From NCBI RefSeq assembly GCF_013030945.1, contig NZ_JABBXF010000029.1:62001-126000 (forward strand): 64,000 nt of DNA. Reading direction: 5' to 3'. The notes under the pieces are model-generated. The model was not told the DNA's origin and searched no databases. It worked only from the letters and a program-made list of their open reading frames with translations. The stretch's first letter is position 1. Every line of letters starts with the position of its first letter. The stretch comes from Streptomyces morookaense (GTDB lineage: Bacteria; Actinomycetota; Actinomycetes; Streptomycetales; Streptomycetaceae). Of this stretch, positions 36,537 through 45,787 are shown in pieces. The position numbers and the translations under genes are program-made.

Positions 36537-38003
36537 ATGACGCAAATCCATGACAGCGGTGGGGTCCGGAGCGCCGACGGCGCGTCACCGGCTCCGGCCA
36601 AACTGACGCTGCTGACGATGACGTCGATGGTCGTCGGCTCGATGGTGGGCGCCGGGGTGTTCTCGCTGCCGAGCCGCTTCGCGCAGGCGACCGGCGTGGC
36701 CGGTGCGCTGATCGCCTGGACGGTCGCCGGTCTGGGCATGCTGATGCTCGCCCTCGTCTTCCAGACCCTCGCCGTGCGCAGGCCGCAGCTGGATGCCGGT
36801 GTGTATGCCTACGCCAAGGCCGGGTTCGGCGAATACCTGGGATTCTTCTCGGCGTTCGGGTACTGGGCCAGCGCGTGCGTGGGGAACGTCACCTACTGGG
36901 TGCTGATCATGTCCACCCTCGGGGCCGTCGCACCGGCGCTCGGGGAGGGTCAGACGCTGCTCGCGGTGGTGCTCTCCTCGATCGGGCTCTGGGCGTTCTT
37001 CCTGCTGATCCGGCGCGGGGTCAGGGAGGCCACCGCGATCAACCGGATCGTCACGGTCGCCAAGCTGGTTCCCATCCTGGTCTTCATCGTCCTGGCGCTC
37101 TTCTGTCTCGATCCGGCCGTCTTCGCCCGGAACATCACCGGCGCCGACTATGGGGGTTCGCTCTTCCCGCAGGTCCGCAGCACCATGCTGGTGACCGTCT
37201 TCGTCTTCCTCGGTGTCGAGGGTGCCAACGTCTACTCCCGCCACGCCAGGCGCCGCGAGGACGTCGGGCGGGCCACCGTCCTGGGATTCCTGAGCGTCTT
37301 CGCCGTTTTCGCCTCGGTCACCATCGTCTCCTACGGCATCCTGCCGCTGCGCGAGATCGCGGCGCTGCGTCAGCCCTCGATGGGACAAGTGCTGCAAGCG
37401 GCCGTCGGCACCTGGGGAAACGTGTTCGTGAGCGCCGGCCTGATCATCTCCGTGCTCGGCGCCTACCTCGCCTGGAGCCTGATGGCCGCGGAGGTGCTGT
37501 TCGTCGCCGCACGGGACGACGACATGCCCCGCTTCCTGCGGCGCTCCACCGTCGCCGACGTGCCGGTTGCGGCCCTGTTCCTGAGCACCTGCCTGTCGCA
37601 ACTCGTCCTCGTCATCACCTTCTTCTCCGGCGACGCCTTCAACTTCGCCCTCGACCTGACCAGCGCGCTGTCGCTCATCCCGTACCTGCTGGCCGCCGCG
37701 TATGCGCTGAAGATCGCCCTCCACCGCCCGCCGGGCGCCACCCGGCGGGAGGGCACCACCCGCGAACTGGCCGTCGCCGCGCTGGCCACGCTCTACACCG
37801 TGTTCCTGCTGTACGCGGCCGGGCTGACGTTCGTCCTGATCGCCTTCGTCGTCTACGCGCCCGCCACCGTGCTGTTCGTCATGGCCCGCCGCGAGCAGGT
37901 CCGGACCGTGTTCACGCCGCGCGAACTCGTCATCTTCGCCGTCTCGGTGGCCGGTGCCGTCGCCGGCATCGTCGCGCTCGCGACAGGAACGATTCACCTG
38001 TGA
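36537..38003 (+). CDS. APC-family amino-acid antiporter (arginine/ornithine type)
   Basis: This 488-residue transporter has about 12 hydrophobic segments. The first carries VVGSMVGAGVFSLPSRFA, the substrate-binding GxGxF-like unwound helix of basic amino-acid/polyamine antiporters (ArcD, LysP, ArcD2). GVEGANVYSRHARRR in the central part is typical of arginine/ornithine exchangers. It follows arcA by 19 nt, so the pair most likely imports arginine in exchange for ornithine or citrulline. The class II aldolase gene downstream is 49 nt away and may share the transcript. Confidence 0.85.
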   Translation: MTQIHDSGGVRSADGASPAPAKLTLLTMTSMVVGSMVGAGVFSLPSRFAQATGVAGALIAWTVAGLGMLMLALVFQTLAVRRPQLDAGVYAYAKAGFGEYLGFFSAFGYWASACVGNVTYWVLIMSTLGAVAPALGEGQTLLAVVLSSIGLWAFFLLIRRGVREATAINRIVTVAKLVPILVFIVLALFCLDPAVFARNITGADYGGSLFPQVRSTMLVTVFVFLGVEGANVYSRHARRREDVGRATVLGFLSVFAVFASVTIVSYGILPLREIAALRQPSMGQVLQAAVGTWGNVFVSAGLIISVLGAYLAWSLMAAEVLFVAARDDDMPRFLRRSTVADVPVAALFLSTCLSQLVLVITFFSGDAFNFALDLTSALSLIPYLLAAAYALKIALHRPPGATRREGTTRELAVAALATLYTVFLLYAAGLTFVLIAFVVYAPATVLFVMARREQVRTVFTPRELVIFAVSVAGAVAGIVALATGTIHL

Positions 38004-38052
38004 CCGACTACCGTGTCCCTCCGGCACGCCTGCTCATCGACCGGAGGCCCTC

Positions 38053-38763
38053 ATGGACAGCACCGTTCACCCGCTCGCCGACCTCGTGGCCCTGGGCAGC
38101 CGGGCGCTGGCGGCAGCAGGCCACGGCGACATGGTCTGGGGGCACTTGGCGCTGCGCGACGACGAGGGCCGCGGGGTGTGGCTGAAGGAGCCCGGCTGGG
38201 GCCTGGAGGAGATCCGGCCCGAGCGGGTCCAACTGGTCTCCTGGGAGGGCGACGTGCTGGTCGGCACGGGCGCGCCGCACAAGGAGTATCCGATCCACAC
38301 CGAGATCATGCGGGCCCGCCCCGAGGTCCGGGCGACCGTGCACACCCATGCGGCCACCGTGAACGCCTTCAGCGCGCTGGACGTGCCGCTGCGGCCGATC
38401 AGTCACGACGCCGTGCTCTTCGCCGAGCACGGGCTGCCGCGGTTCACGGCGACCGCCGACCTGGTCCGCTCCCCCGGACTCGGCCGGGCGCTGGCCGACG
38501 ACCTGGGCGGGGCGCGTGCTTGTCTGATGCCGCAGCACGGGCTGGTGGCGGTCGGCCCGGACGTCGCGCACGCGGTGATGACGGCGATCCTGCTGGAACG
38601 CGCCTGCGCGGTGCAGCTCACCGCGCTGGCGGCGGGCGGGATCCGGGAGTTCACCGGCCACGAGGAGAGTGTGGAGAAGGCTTCGACGGTCTGGGCGGCT
38701 CAGCAGATGGAGGCGGGCTGGCGTTACTGGGCCCGGCGGGCCGCCGCGGTCCCGGGCGTCTGA
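38053..38763 (+). CDS. Class II aldolase/adducin-family protein
   Basis: This 236-residue zinc aldolase-fold protein resembles L-fuculose-1-phosphate aldolase. Zinc ligands are in VHTHAATV and the later PQHGLVAVG, and the glutamate in HTEIM is the likely catalytic acid. It cleaves or decarboxylates a sugar phosphate or aldol. It starts at ATG 38053 with GGAGG 5 nt upstream, right after the arginine antiporter gene. A link with arginine catabolism is not obvious. It is convergent with a secreted hydrolase gene. Confidence 0.8.
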   Translation: MDSTVHPLADLVALGSRALAAAGHGDMVWGHLALRDDEGRGVWLKEPGWGLEEIRPERVQLVSWEGDVLVGTGAPHKEYPIHTEIMRARPEVRATVHTHAATVNAFSALDVPLRPISHDAVLFAEHGLPRFTATADLVRSPGLGRALADDLGGARACLMPQHGLVAVGPDVAHAVMTAILLERACAVQLTALAAGGIREFTGHEESVEKASTVWAAQQMEAGWRYWARRAAAVPGV

Positions 38764-38778
38764 CGCCCGGCCCCGTGG

Positions 38779-40125
38779 TCAGGGGGTGACCAGCCGGCCG
38801 GGGCGGCGGTCGGTGAACGCCGTGGTGCCGGCGGGCTGGTCGGCCGCCAGGGCGGCGGCGCCGGTTGCGGGCCAGTGGCCGCTGTCGATGCGGCGGACGA
38901 GCGCGTGCAGGCCCGCGAGGATTTCATTCGTGGTGAAGGCGCAGTGGCCCTGGCGGGCTATGAACGCCTGCCGCAGCAAAGGGCCGTTGCCGGTGGCGCG
39001 GACGCGGGCGGCGAAGGCGGTTTCCTGTTCGGCGGGGGCGAGCGGGTCGGCGGTGGTGTGCAGGTCGAGCAGCGGTACGTCCAACCGCCCGTCCGCCGTG
39101 GAGGTTCGGCGCATCCAGCGGGCCGCGGCCGGGTCCGCGCGGTGGGCGGGGGCCCGGGACAGGGCCGCCAGGTCGGCGTCCAGGTCGAGGCCGGCTGTCC
39201 GGTAGAGCGCGAGGACTTCGCGGAAGTGGGGTGAACGTGCGAGCAGGGCAGGCCAGTTCAGGCCTTCCGTGGAGCCGCTGTCGCCGCCTGCGGCCTGTTC
39301 GATGTCGTAGCGTGCGGTCATGATGAAGCGGAGTTGTCCGGCTGCGAGCCATTGGTACTGCTGTGCCTCCTGTCCGGCCGGGTCGTCCGTGTCGGGCGGG
39401 TTCTGGCCGGGGGACCAGGCCGGCAGGTTGAGGTAGGCGGCTGCCAGGGCGATGCGGGCGCGGCCCTGCGGAGTGCGCTGGGCGGTTCCGGCCGCTGCGG
39501 TCAGGGAGTTGGCGGCAGCGGTGGCCGCGGCTGCGCTCGGGTAGCCGGTCAGGGGGATCCGGTCGGCCGGGGCGAGGAGTGCGGCGAGGGCGGTCTCGGC
39601 GGCGAGTTGGTAGTTGTCGAGGTCGGTCCCGCCTGCGACGAGGCCGCACAGGCCGAGTGCGCCCGCGATCCTGCCGTGCGGGTCGCCGGCGATCCGGGCG
39701 TTGACGAGGCCGCCCATGGACTGGCCGACGGAGACGGTGCGTCGGGGGCGGCCGACGGCGGCGGTGAAGGCGTCGAGGGTGGCGAACTGGTCGCGTTCGG
39801 CGCTGCCGAGGGCCCACCGTGAGCCGTGCGGGTCGTAGGAGGAGCCGGCGAGTGCATAGCCCTCGGCGAGCAGGGCGGCGCCCGTGGCCGGGTCGGGGGC
39901 GTCCTGGGCCCGGAGGGGGCCGTAGCCGTGGCTGTACAGCAGCAGTGTGCCGTTCCAGTGCGGCGGGATGTCGGCGGTCCAGTTCGCGCCGTCGGCGAGG
40001 GTGCCGGTGCGGTGGTCCGCGGCCGTTCCGGCGCGGGCGGCGGCGGGCGGGGCGGGGGTGAGGGCGAGGGCGAGGGTGAAGGCGGCGCCGGCAAGGGCGA
40101 TGCGGCGTGCGAGGCGTGTGCGCAT
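38779..40125 (-). CDS. Secreted alpha/beta-hydrolase
   Basis: This 448-residue protein has a long Sec signal peptide (MRTRLARRIALAGAAF, cleavage near AAARA at about 31). The alpha/beta-hydrolase fold follows, with the nucleophile elbow GQSMGG near residue 144 and a late RQGHCAF supplying the catalytic histidine. HSHG-like oxyanion strands (LLLYSHGYG) fit an esterase or peptidase of the secreted Streptomyces type. An insert of about 110 residues rich in Ala forms a lid. The gene is alone on its strand between the aldolase (convergent) and the PaaX-type regulator (co-directional). Confidence 0.8.
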   Translation of the reverse strand: MRTRLARRIALAGAAFTLALALTPAPPAAARAGTAADHRTGTLADGANWTADIPPHWNGTLLLYSHGYGPLRAQDAPDPATGAALLAEGYALAGSSYDPHGSRWALGSAERDQFATLDAFTAAVGRPRRTVSVGQSMGGLVNARIAGDPHGRIAGALGLCGLVAGGTDLDNYQLAAETALAALLAPADRIPLTGYPSAAAATAAANSLTAAAGTAQRTPQGRARIALAAAYLNLPAWSPGQNPPDTDDPAGQEAQQYQWLAAGQLRFIMTARYDIEQAAGGDSGSTEGLNWPALLARSPHFREVLALYRTAGLDLDADLAALSRAPAHRADPAAARWMRRTSTADGRLDVPLLDLHTTADPLAPAEQETAFAARVRATGNGPLLRQAFIARQGHCAFTTNEILAGLHALVRRIDSGHWPATGAAALAADQPAGTTAFTDRRPGRLVTP

Positions 40126-40231
40126 GGCGGAGTGCTCCTGGGGCGGTGGGCGGGGAGGAGCGGTACGGGTCGCAGCGATGCGCCGGCGCGGCGGAGAGCG
40201 CGTCGAATGTAGGGCGGAATTTCAACAGCGG

Positions 40232-41068
40232 TCAAGGGGTTGCCGAGGGAAAGGGAGCGGGGATGGTGTCCAGTATCCGTTCCGCTTCCGCGCGGGCCGC
40301 GGCTGCGCAGCGCCGGGCCAGGGTGTGGAAGAGCTGCTCGGCGCGGATCGCGGGCCAGTCGGCCGGCAGGTGTTCGGCGGGGAGACGGGGGTCGCGCCGG
40401 ACGAGTTCCAGCCAGTCCGTGTGCAGCAGCAGTTGGCCGCTCAGCGGGTCCCCGCCGAGGGCGCCTGGCGGGCTCCAGCGGTCCAGGAAGGTGCGGTACT
40501 GGGCGGCGATCGCGACGGTGTCGAAGGCGGACTCGACCACCTGTCCGGCCTCCGTCGGCGCCAGCACCGTGCCGCGGAAGACCCGCAGATGGGCGTCCAG
40601 CCCGAGGTCGCCGAGCAGCGCGGCCACGTCCACCACGCCGGGTGCCACCCACAGCCCGTTCTGCAGGATCCCGAAGCCGCCCCAGGTCAGACGGGAGCGC
40701 AGGTCGTGCCGTTCGCGCCGCCAGGCCTCCGGCAGCGAGTAGCCGACCAGGGTCCACTGCCCGTCCCAGTCGCGGTTGACGGCCCCGGTGCGCCAGATGC
40801 GGTCGTGCCCGTTCTGAAGGACCGTCACCGCGCGCGGGGTGAGGGCGAAGTACGCCTTGCGTCCCCTGCGATGGCGCTCCAGCAGCCCGCGGCCGGCCAT
40901 GCGGGTCAGGGTCGAGCGGACCGCCTCCTCGGTGACGCCGACACGGGCGAACACCTCGATCACGGAGCCGGAGGACAGGGCGGTGTCCCGGCCGAGCACA
41001 TGGATGCCGAAGAAGTTCAGCATCAACGACTGGGGGCGCGGGGCAGGTTCGAGGCTGGTCACGCGCAC
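40232..41068 (-). CDS. PaaX-family transcriptional repressor
   Basis: This 278-residue protein matches PaaX: an N-terminal winged helix (PQSLMLNFFGIHV, SVIEVFARVGVTEEAVRSTLTRM), a central dimerisation part and a C-terminal PaaX domain. PaaX proteins sense aryl-CoA thioesters and repress aromatic catabolism. It is divergent from the SDR-amidohydrolase-CoA ligase-MaoC-pca operon across a 122-nt spacer containing a strong predicted promoter, so it is very likely that operon's regulator with a hydroxycinnamoyl-CoA effector. I chose GTG 41068 (followed by CGC GTG); a longer frame would run into the divergent promoter. Confidence 0.88.
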   Translation of the reverse strand: MRVTSLEPAPRPQSLMLNFFGIHVLGRDTALSSGSVIEVFARVGVTEEAVRSTLTRMAGRGLLERHRRGRKAYFALTPRAVTVLQNGHDRIWRTGAVNRDWDGQWTLVGYSLPEAWRRERHDLRSRLTWGGFGILQNGLWVAPGVVDVAALLGDLGLDAHLRVFRGTVLAPTEAGQVVESAFDTVAIAAQYRTFLDRWSPPGALGGDPLSGQLLLHTDWLELVRRDPRLPAEHLPADWPAIRAEQLFHTLARRCAAAARAEAERILDTIPAPFPSATP

Positions 41069-41124
41069 AGCGTAGGCGGTGCCGCGGCCACCGTGCGGGG
41101 CAGGCCGAAATATTGGGCAGATCA

Positions 41125-41154
41125 TTGACGGCCTACAAGTCAAGTGCCTAACGT
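41125..41154 (+). promoter_or_regulatory. Predicted promoter of the aromatic catabolic operon
   Basis: TTGACG (41125-41130) and TAACGT (41149-41154) are separated by 18 nt and lie 36 nt before the ATG of the first enzyme gene, close to the HrdB consensus. The spacer contains the direct repeat CAAGTCAAGTG at about 41136-41146, a possible operator for the divergent PaaX-type protein. Confidence 0.6.
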
Positions 41155-41190
41155 GAACGCCTCCCTCCACTCTCGGTCGAGGAGCATTCC

Positions 41191-42138
41191 ATGCATTTCA
41201 TGCCATCCATGCGCCCCTTACATCTGAACGGGAAAGTGGCTGTCGTCACGGGCAGCGGACGCGGGTTGGGGCTCGCCTACGCCAAGGCCCTCGCCGCAGC
41301 CGGAGCGGCCGTCGTGGTCGACGATGTGGACGCGCAAGCGGCGGCCGCCGCCGTCAAGGAGATCGAAGCAGCCGGCGGCCGGGCCGTCGCCGAGACCGCC
41401 GAAGTCGGCGGCACCGAAGCGGCCGAGGCGCTCGTCGCCCGCGCCGTGGACGCCTTCGGGCGGCTGGACGTGATGGTCACCAACGCGGGCGTCCTGCGCG
41501 ACCGTGTGCTGTGGAAGATGACGGACGACGACTTCGACACCGTCGTCCGGGTCCATCTGCGCGGCACCTTCACCTGCGTCCGCGCGGCGGTACGGCGCAT
41601 GCGCGAGCAGGGCGGAGGCGGCCGTGTCGTCGTCGCGGGCTCGCCCGCCGGGCAGCGCGGCAACTTCGGCCAGACCAACTACGCAGCCGCCAAGGCCGGT
41701 ATCGCGGCGATGGTCCGCACCTGGGCGATGGAGCTGGCGCGCGACGGCATCACCGCCAACGCCGTGATACCGGTCGCCGCCACCGCCATGACCCGCACCA
41801 TTCCGGCCTTCGCCCCCTACGTCGACGCCCTGGAGCGGGACGGCACCCCGCTGCCCGACGCCCTGCGCAAGGGCGAGGGCTTCGGCACCACGGAGGATGT
41901 CGCCCCGCTGGCCGTCTTCCTCGCCTCCGACGCCGCCGCGGACGTCACCGGCCAGTGCATCGGCATCGGCGGCGACAAACTCGCCCTGTGGTCCCACCCG
42001 CAGGAGACCGCCGTCGCCTACGCGGACGGCGGCTGGAGCGCGGAGGCGATCGCCGCCGCCTGGCCGGTCTCCGTCGGGCGCACGCCCGAGACCTGCGGCA
42101 TCCCTGCGCCGCGCATCGCGCAGGAGGCCTCCCGGTGA
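41191..42138 (+). CDS. Short-chain dehydrogenase, CouN-like 3-hydroxyacyl-CoA oxidation
   Basis: This 315-residue SDR has a TGSGRGLG cofactor motif at about 20-27 and the catalytic Tyr164/Lys168 pair (NYAAAK). It has a C-terminal extension of about 50 residues (SHPQETAVAYADGGW) seen in SDRs acting on CoA esters. Its neighbours are an amidohydrolase, an acyl-CoA ligase and a MaoC hydratase, the set described as CouN, CouO, CouL and CouM for p-hydroxycinnamate use in Rhodococcus. It would oxidise the 3-hydroxy-3-arylpropanoyl-CoA to the 3-keto form. ATG 41191 has GAGGAG 6 nt before it. It overlaps the next gene (GTGA). Confidence 0.82.
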   Translation: MHFMPSMRPLHLNGKVAVVTGSGRGLGLAYAKALAAAGAAVVVDDVDAQAAAAAVKEIEAAGGRAVAETAEVGGTEAAEALVARAVDAFGRLDVMVTNAGVLRDRVLWKMTDDDFDTVVRVHLRGTFTCVRAAVRRMREQGGGGRVVVAGSPAGQRGNFGQTNYAAAKAGIAAMVRTWAMELARDGITANAVIPVAATAMTRTIPAFAPYVDALERDGTPLPDALRKGEGFGTTEDVAPLAVFLASDAAADVTGQCIGIGGDKLALWSHPQETAVAYADGGWSAEAIAAAWPVSVGRTPETCGIPAPRIAQEASR

Positions 42139-43007
42139 ACGTCGACGAGCTCGTCGCCATCGACGTGCACACCCACGCCGAGGTCTCCTCCCGCGGGCAG
42201 GCCTCCCTCTCCGACGGACTCGACGCCGCGGCCGGGGCGTACTTCAAGGCCGCACACCGCCGTCCCACACTCCCCGAGATCGCCGCCCACTACCGCGAAC
42301 GCAGCATGGCCTGCGTCGTCTTCACCGTGGACGCCGAGGCCGCCACCGGCACCCCGGCCGTCCCCAACGAGGAGGTCGCCGAGGCCGCCCGGCAGAACCC
42401 CGACGTCATCATCCCGTTCGCCAGCATCGACCCGCACAAGGGCAGGACCGGCGTCCGTCAAGTGCGCCGTCTGGTCGACGAGTTCGGCATCAGGGGCTTC
42501 AAGTTCCATCCCATCCTGCAGGAGTTCCGTCCCAACGACCGGCTGGCCTACCCGCTGTACGAGGCGATCGAGGAGGCGGGCGCCGTAGCCGTCTTCCATA
42601 CCGGCCAGACCGGCATCGGCGCCGGAATGCCCGGAGGCGGCGGGATCCGGCTGAAGTACGGGAACCCGATGGACGTCGACGACGTCGCCGCCGACTTCCC
42701 CGGCATGCCCATCGTCCTCGCCCACCCCTCCTTCCCCTGGCAGGACGAGGCGCTGGCGGTCGCCACGCACAAACCGCAGGTGCACATCGACCTGTCCGGC
42801 TGGTCCCCGAAGTACTTCCCGCCGCAGCTGGTCCGCTACGCCGACAGCCTGCTGCAGGACAAAGTGCTCTTCGGCTCCGACTACCCGCTCATCAGCCCCG
42901 ACCGCTGGCTCGCCGACTTCGCCGCGCTCCCGCTCAAGGACGAGGTCCGTCCCAAGATCCTCAAGGAGAACGCCGCCAGGCTGCTCGGCCTGGGCCGCCA
43001 CCAGTGA
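42135..43007 (+). CDS. Amidohydrolase-fold hydrolase, CouO-like C-C cleavage enzyme
   Basis: This 290-residue metal-dependent hydrolase is of the amidohydrolase-2 (ACMSD) type: IDVHTHAE at the N-terminus (HxH ligands), GFKFHP, VFHTGQTG and VLAHPSFPW (His ligands), and LFGSDYPLI (catalytic Asp). In the CouNOLM pathway this family catalyses hydrolytic retro-Claisen cleavage of the 3-keto-3-arylpropanoyl-CoA, giving a hydroxybenzoate and acetyl-CoA. The start GTG 42135 overlaps the SDR stop. A plain aromatic decarboxylase would be the alternative, but the operon composition favours the CouO role. Confidence 0.82.
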   Translation: MNVDELVAIDVHTHAEVSSRGQASLSDGLDAAAGAYFKAAHRRPTLPEIAAHYRERSMACVVFTVDAEAATGTPAVPNEEVAEAARQNPDVIIPFASIDPHKGRTGVRQVRRLVDEFGIRGFKFHPILQEFRPNDRLAYPLYEAIEEAGAVAVFHTGQTGIGAGMPGGGGIRLKYGNPMDVDDVAADFPGMPIVLAHPSFPWQDEALAVATHKPQVHIDLSGWSPKYFPPQLVRYADSLLQDKVLFGSDYPLISPDRWLADFAALPLKDEVRPKILKENAARLLGLGRHQ

Positions 43008-43043
43008 CACCGACCAAGCGAAGCCGACCAGGGGAGTTATGCG

Positions 43044-44537
43044 TTGCAGAACCACGGCATCGGTTCCTGGCCCGCCCGGCGGGCCCGCAGGACCCCGCAC
43101 CGCACCGCCCTGCTCCACGAGGAACACGCCACCAGTTATGCCGAGCTCCACGACCGCTCCACCCGCCTCGCGCACCTGCTGCGCGCGCACGGCATCCGGC
43201 AGGGCGACCGGGTGGCCTTTCTCGGCCCCAACCACCCCGCCTTCCTGGAGGCCCTGTTCGCCACCGGATCGCTGGGCGCGGTCTTCGTGCCGCTCAACAC
43301 CCGCCTCGCACCGCCCGAGCTGCGCCACCAGCTCCAGGACTCCGGCAGCCGGCTGCTGCTGAGCCTGCGGCACCCGGCCGCACCCGGACTCGACGACTGC
43401 ACCGAAGTGCTGGAGGCGGAGGGTGGGACGTACGAGACGCTGCTGGCCGGGTCCCGGGACGAGCCGGTCGACCAGCCGGTGGGCCCCGACGACCTGTGCA
43501 TGATCATGTACACCTCGGGGACCGGCGGCCGGCCCAAGGGCGCCATGCTCACCCACGGCAACGTCCTGTGGAACAGCCTCAACGTCCTCGTCGACACCGA
43601 CCTCGCCGGCGACGAGATCACCCTCGTCAGCGCGCCGCTGTTCCACACCGCCGCGCTCAACATGACGTGCCTGCCCACCCTCCTCAAGGGCGGCACCGCC
43701 GTCCTCGAATCCGCCTTCGACCCCGGGCGCACCCTGGAACTGGTCCAACGGCACCGGATCACCAGCCTGTTCGGCGTCCCCGCCATGTACGACGCACTGG
43801 CCGCCGCCCCCGGCTGGGACGGCGCCGACCTCGGCAGCCTGCGCACCCTGATCTGCGGCGGTGCGCCCGTCCCGGACAGGACCATCCGCCGCTACCTCGA
43901 CCGCGGTCTCGCCTTCGTCCAGGGCTACGGCATGACCGAGACCGCGCCCGGCGTCCTGCTGCTCGACCGGAACGACGCGGCCGAGCACGCCGGTTCGGCG
44001 GGCGTTCCGCACTTCTTCACCGACGTCCGGCTGCTCGGCCCGGCCGGTGAGCAGGTCCGTCCCGGGGAGCCGGGCGAGGTCCTGGTCGCCGGGCCCAATG
44101 TCGGCCCCGGCTACTGGGGCCGCCCGGCGGAGAGCGCCGCCGCCTTCCGCGACGGGTGCTGGTTCCGCTCCGGCGACCTCGCCACCGTCGACGCCGAGGG
44201 CTACGCGTATCTGGTGGACCGGCTGAAGGACATCTTCATCTCGGGCGGCGAGAACGTCTGTCCCGCCGAGGTTGAAGCAGCCCTGCTGGAGCACCCGGCC
44301 GTCGCCGAGTGCGCGGTCTTCGGCGTTCCCGACCCGACCTGGGGAGAGGCCGGCCGTGCCGTCGTGGTCCTGCGCCCCGGCAGCACCGCGTCCGCGGAGG
44401 AGCTCACCGCGCACCTGGACGGACAGCTGGCCCGCTACAAGATCCCCAAATCGGTGGTCTTCACCGACTCCCTCCCGCGCAACGGCGCGGGCAAGCTGCT
44501 CAAGCGCCTGCTCCGGGCCGCCCACGGGCAGTACTGA
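43044..44537 (+). CDS. Acyl-CoA ligase, CouL-like hydroxycinnamate:CoA ligase
   Basis: This 497-residue ANL-superfamily ligase has the P-loop YTSGTGGRPKGA, the GYGMTETAPG adenine-binding motif, the SGDLATVDAEGY hinge region and the terminal lysine in NGAGKLLKR. It activates a carboxylic acid to the acyl-CoA via the adenylate; context suggests p-coumarate, caffeate or ferulate. TTG 43044 was chosen because GGGGAG lies 7 nt before it; no in-frame ATG or GTG is close. It lies 36 nt after the amidohydrolase gene. Its product would enter the MaoC hydratase encoded next. Confidence 0.85.
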   Translation: MQNHGIGSWPARRARRTPHRTALLHEEHATSYAELHDRSTRLAHLLRAHGIRQGDRVAFLGPNHPAFLEALFATGSLGAVFVPLNTRLAPPELRHQLQDSGSRLLLSLRHPAAPGLDDCTEVLEAEGGTYETLLAGSRDEPVDQPVGPDDLCMIMYTSGTGGRPKGAMLTHGNVLWNSLNVLVDTDLAGDEITLVSAPLFHTAALNMTCLPTLLKGGTAVLESAFDPGRTLELVQRHRITSLFGVPAMYDALAAAPGWDGADLGSLRTLICGGAPVPDRTIRRYLDRGLAFVQGYGMTETAPGVLLLDRNDAAEHAGSAGVPHFFTDVRLLGPAGEQVRPGEPGEVLVAGPNVGPGYWGRPAESAAAFRDGCWFRSGDLATVDAEGYAYLVDRLKDIFISGGENVCPAEVEAALLEHPAVAECAVFGVPDPTWGEAGRAVVVLRPGSTASAEELTAHLDGQLARYKIPKSVVFTDSLPRNGAGKLLKRLLRAAHGQY

Positions 44538-44573
44538 CCAACTCCTCCGTCCCTCCTCCGGAGAGGAATCGCC

Positions 44574-45029
44574 ATGCCCCGTACCGTCAACGGCATCACC
44601 GAACTGCTCGCCCTCACCGGCACCGACCTCGGCCACAGCGACTGGCTGGAGATCGAGCAGGAGCGCGTCGATCTCTTCGCGGACGCCACCGATGATCACC
44701 AGTGGATCCATGTCGACGTCGAGCGCGCCAAGAAAGGCCCTTTCGGCGGCACCATCGCCCACGGCCATCTCACCCTCGCCCTGCTCATCCCGCTGTGGAA
44801 CCGGCTGCTGGAGGTCCGGGGCGTCGGCATGGCCGTCAACTACGGCCTGAACAAGGTGCGTTTCCCCGCGCCCGTCCCCGTCGGGTCCCGCATCCGTGCC
44901 CGCGGCGTCATCGCCGCCGCCCGGGACGTCCAGGGCGGCGCGGAGCTCACGGTCGACCTGACCGTCGAGATCGACGGGCAGCCGAAACCGGCCGCCGTCG
45001 CCCAGGCCGTCTACCGCTTCGCCGCATGA
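44574..45029 (+). CDS. MaoC-family enoyl-CoA hydratase, CouM-like
   Basis: This 151-residue single hot-dog domain has the hydratase-2 motif: [12 protein letters not shown] gives the catalytic Asp/His, followed by [16 protein letters not shown]. It would add water across the double bond of hydroxycinnamoyl-CoA. Its size matches R-specific hydratases such as CouM. The stop overlaps the start of the CoA-transferase A subunit gene (ATGA), which ties the side-chain module to the ring-cleavage module in one transcript. GGAGAGG lies 6 nt before the ATG. Confidence 0.88.
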   Translation: MPRTVNGITELLALTGTDLGHSDWLEIEQERVDLFADATDDHQWIHVDVERAKKGPFGGTIAHGHLTLALLIPLWNRLLEVRGVGMAVNYGLNKVRFPAPVPVGSRIRARGVIAAARDVQGGAELTVDLTVEIDGQPKPAAVAQAVYRFAA

Positions 45030-45787
45030 CGGGCAAGACGGTGCCCACCGCCGCCGAGGCGGTGGCGGACATCGGGGACGGCGCCTCGATCGCCGTCGGC
45101 GGCTTCGGTCTCACCGGTGTGCCGCACACCCTGATCCGGGCCCTGTACGAGCAGGGCGCCGGCGGACTGAGCGTGGTCTCCAACAACTGCGGCGCGGACG
45201 GCCACGGTCTGGGCATCCTGCTCGAGGCCGGCCGGATCCGCGAGGTGACGGGCTCGTACATCGGCAACAACGCGGAGTTCGCGCGCCGTTACCTCCACGG
45301 CGAGCTGGACGTGACGCTCACCCCGCAGGGCACCCTCGCCGAACGCCTGCGGGCCGGCGGCTGCGGCATCCCCGCGTTCTACACCCCTGCGGGCATCGGC
45401 ACTCAGGTCGCCGAGGGCGGGCTGCCCCGGCGGCACACCCCCGACGGCCGGGTCGCGGCCGTCTCCCGGCGCAAGGAGCTCCGGGAGTTCGACGGCCGCC
45501 CCTACGTCCTGGAACACGCCATCACCACCGACTTCGCCCTCGTCCGCGCCGCCCGGGGCGACCGCCACGGGAACCTGGTCTTCGCCAGGACCGCCCGCAA
45601 CTTCAACCCGCTCGCGGCGATGGCCGGGCGCATCACCATTGCCGAGGTCGAAGCACTCGTGGAACCGGGCGAGTTGGACCCCGACCATGTGCACCTGCCG
45701 GGGGTGTTCGTCCAGCGCGTGGTCGCCCTGACGCCGCATCAGGCCGCGTACAAGCCCGTCGAGCGCAGGACGGTGCGGGCCGCATGA
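45026..45787 (+). CDS. pcaI: 3-oxoadipate CoA-transferase subunit A
   Basis: This 253-residue SCOT-type A subunit has [20 protein letters not shown] at the N-terminus, SNNCGADG, and an oxyanion-forming glycine-rich region, with the family's usual C-terminus. With PcaJ it moves CoA from succinyl-CoA to 3-oxoadipate. It overlaps both the upstream MaoC gene and the downstream B subunit gene by 4 nt. A general acetoacetate CoA-transferase (ScoA) is the alternative; the pcaHGBL genes behind it favour PcaI. Confidence 0.85.
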   Translation: MTGKTVPTAAEAVADIGDGASIAVGGFGLTGVPHTLIRALYEQGAGGLSVVSNNCGADGHGLGILLEAGRIREVTGSYIGNNAEFARRYLHGELDVTLTPQGTLAERLRAGGCGIPAFYTPAGIGTQVAEGGLPRRHTPDGRVAAVSRRKELREFDGRPYVLEHAITTDFALVRAARGDRHGNLVFARTARNFNPLAAMAGRITIAEVEALVEPGELDPDHVHLPGVFVQRVVALTPHQAAYKPVERRTVRAA

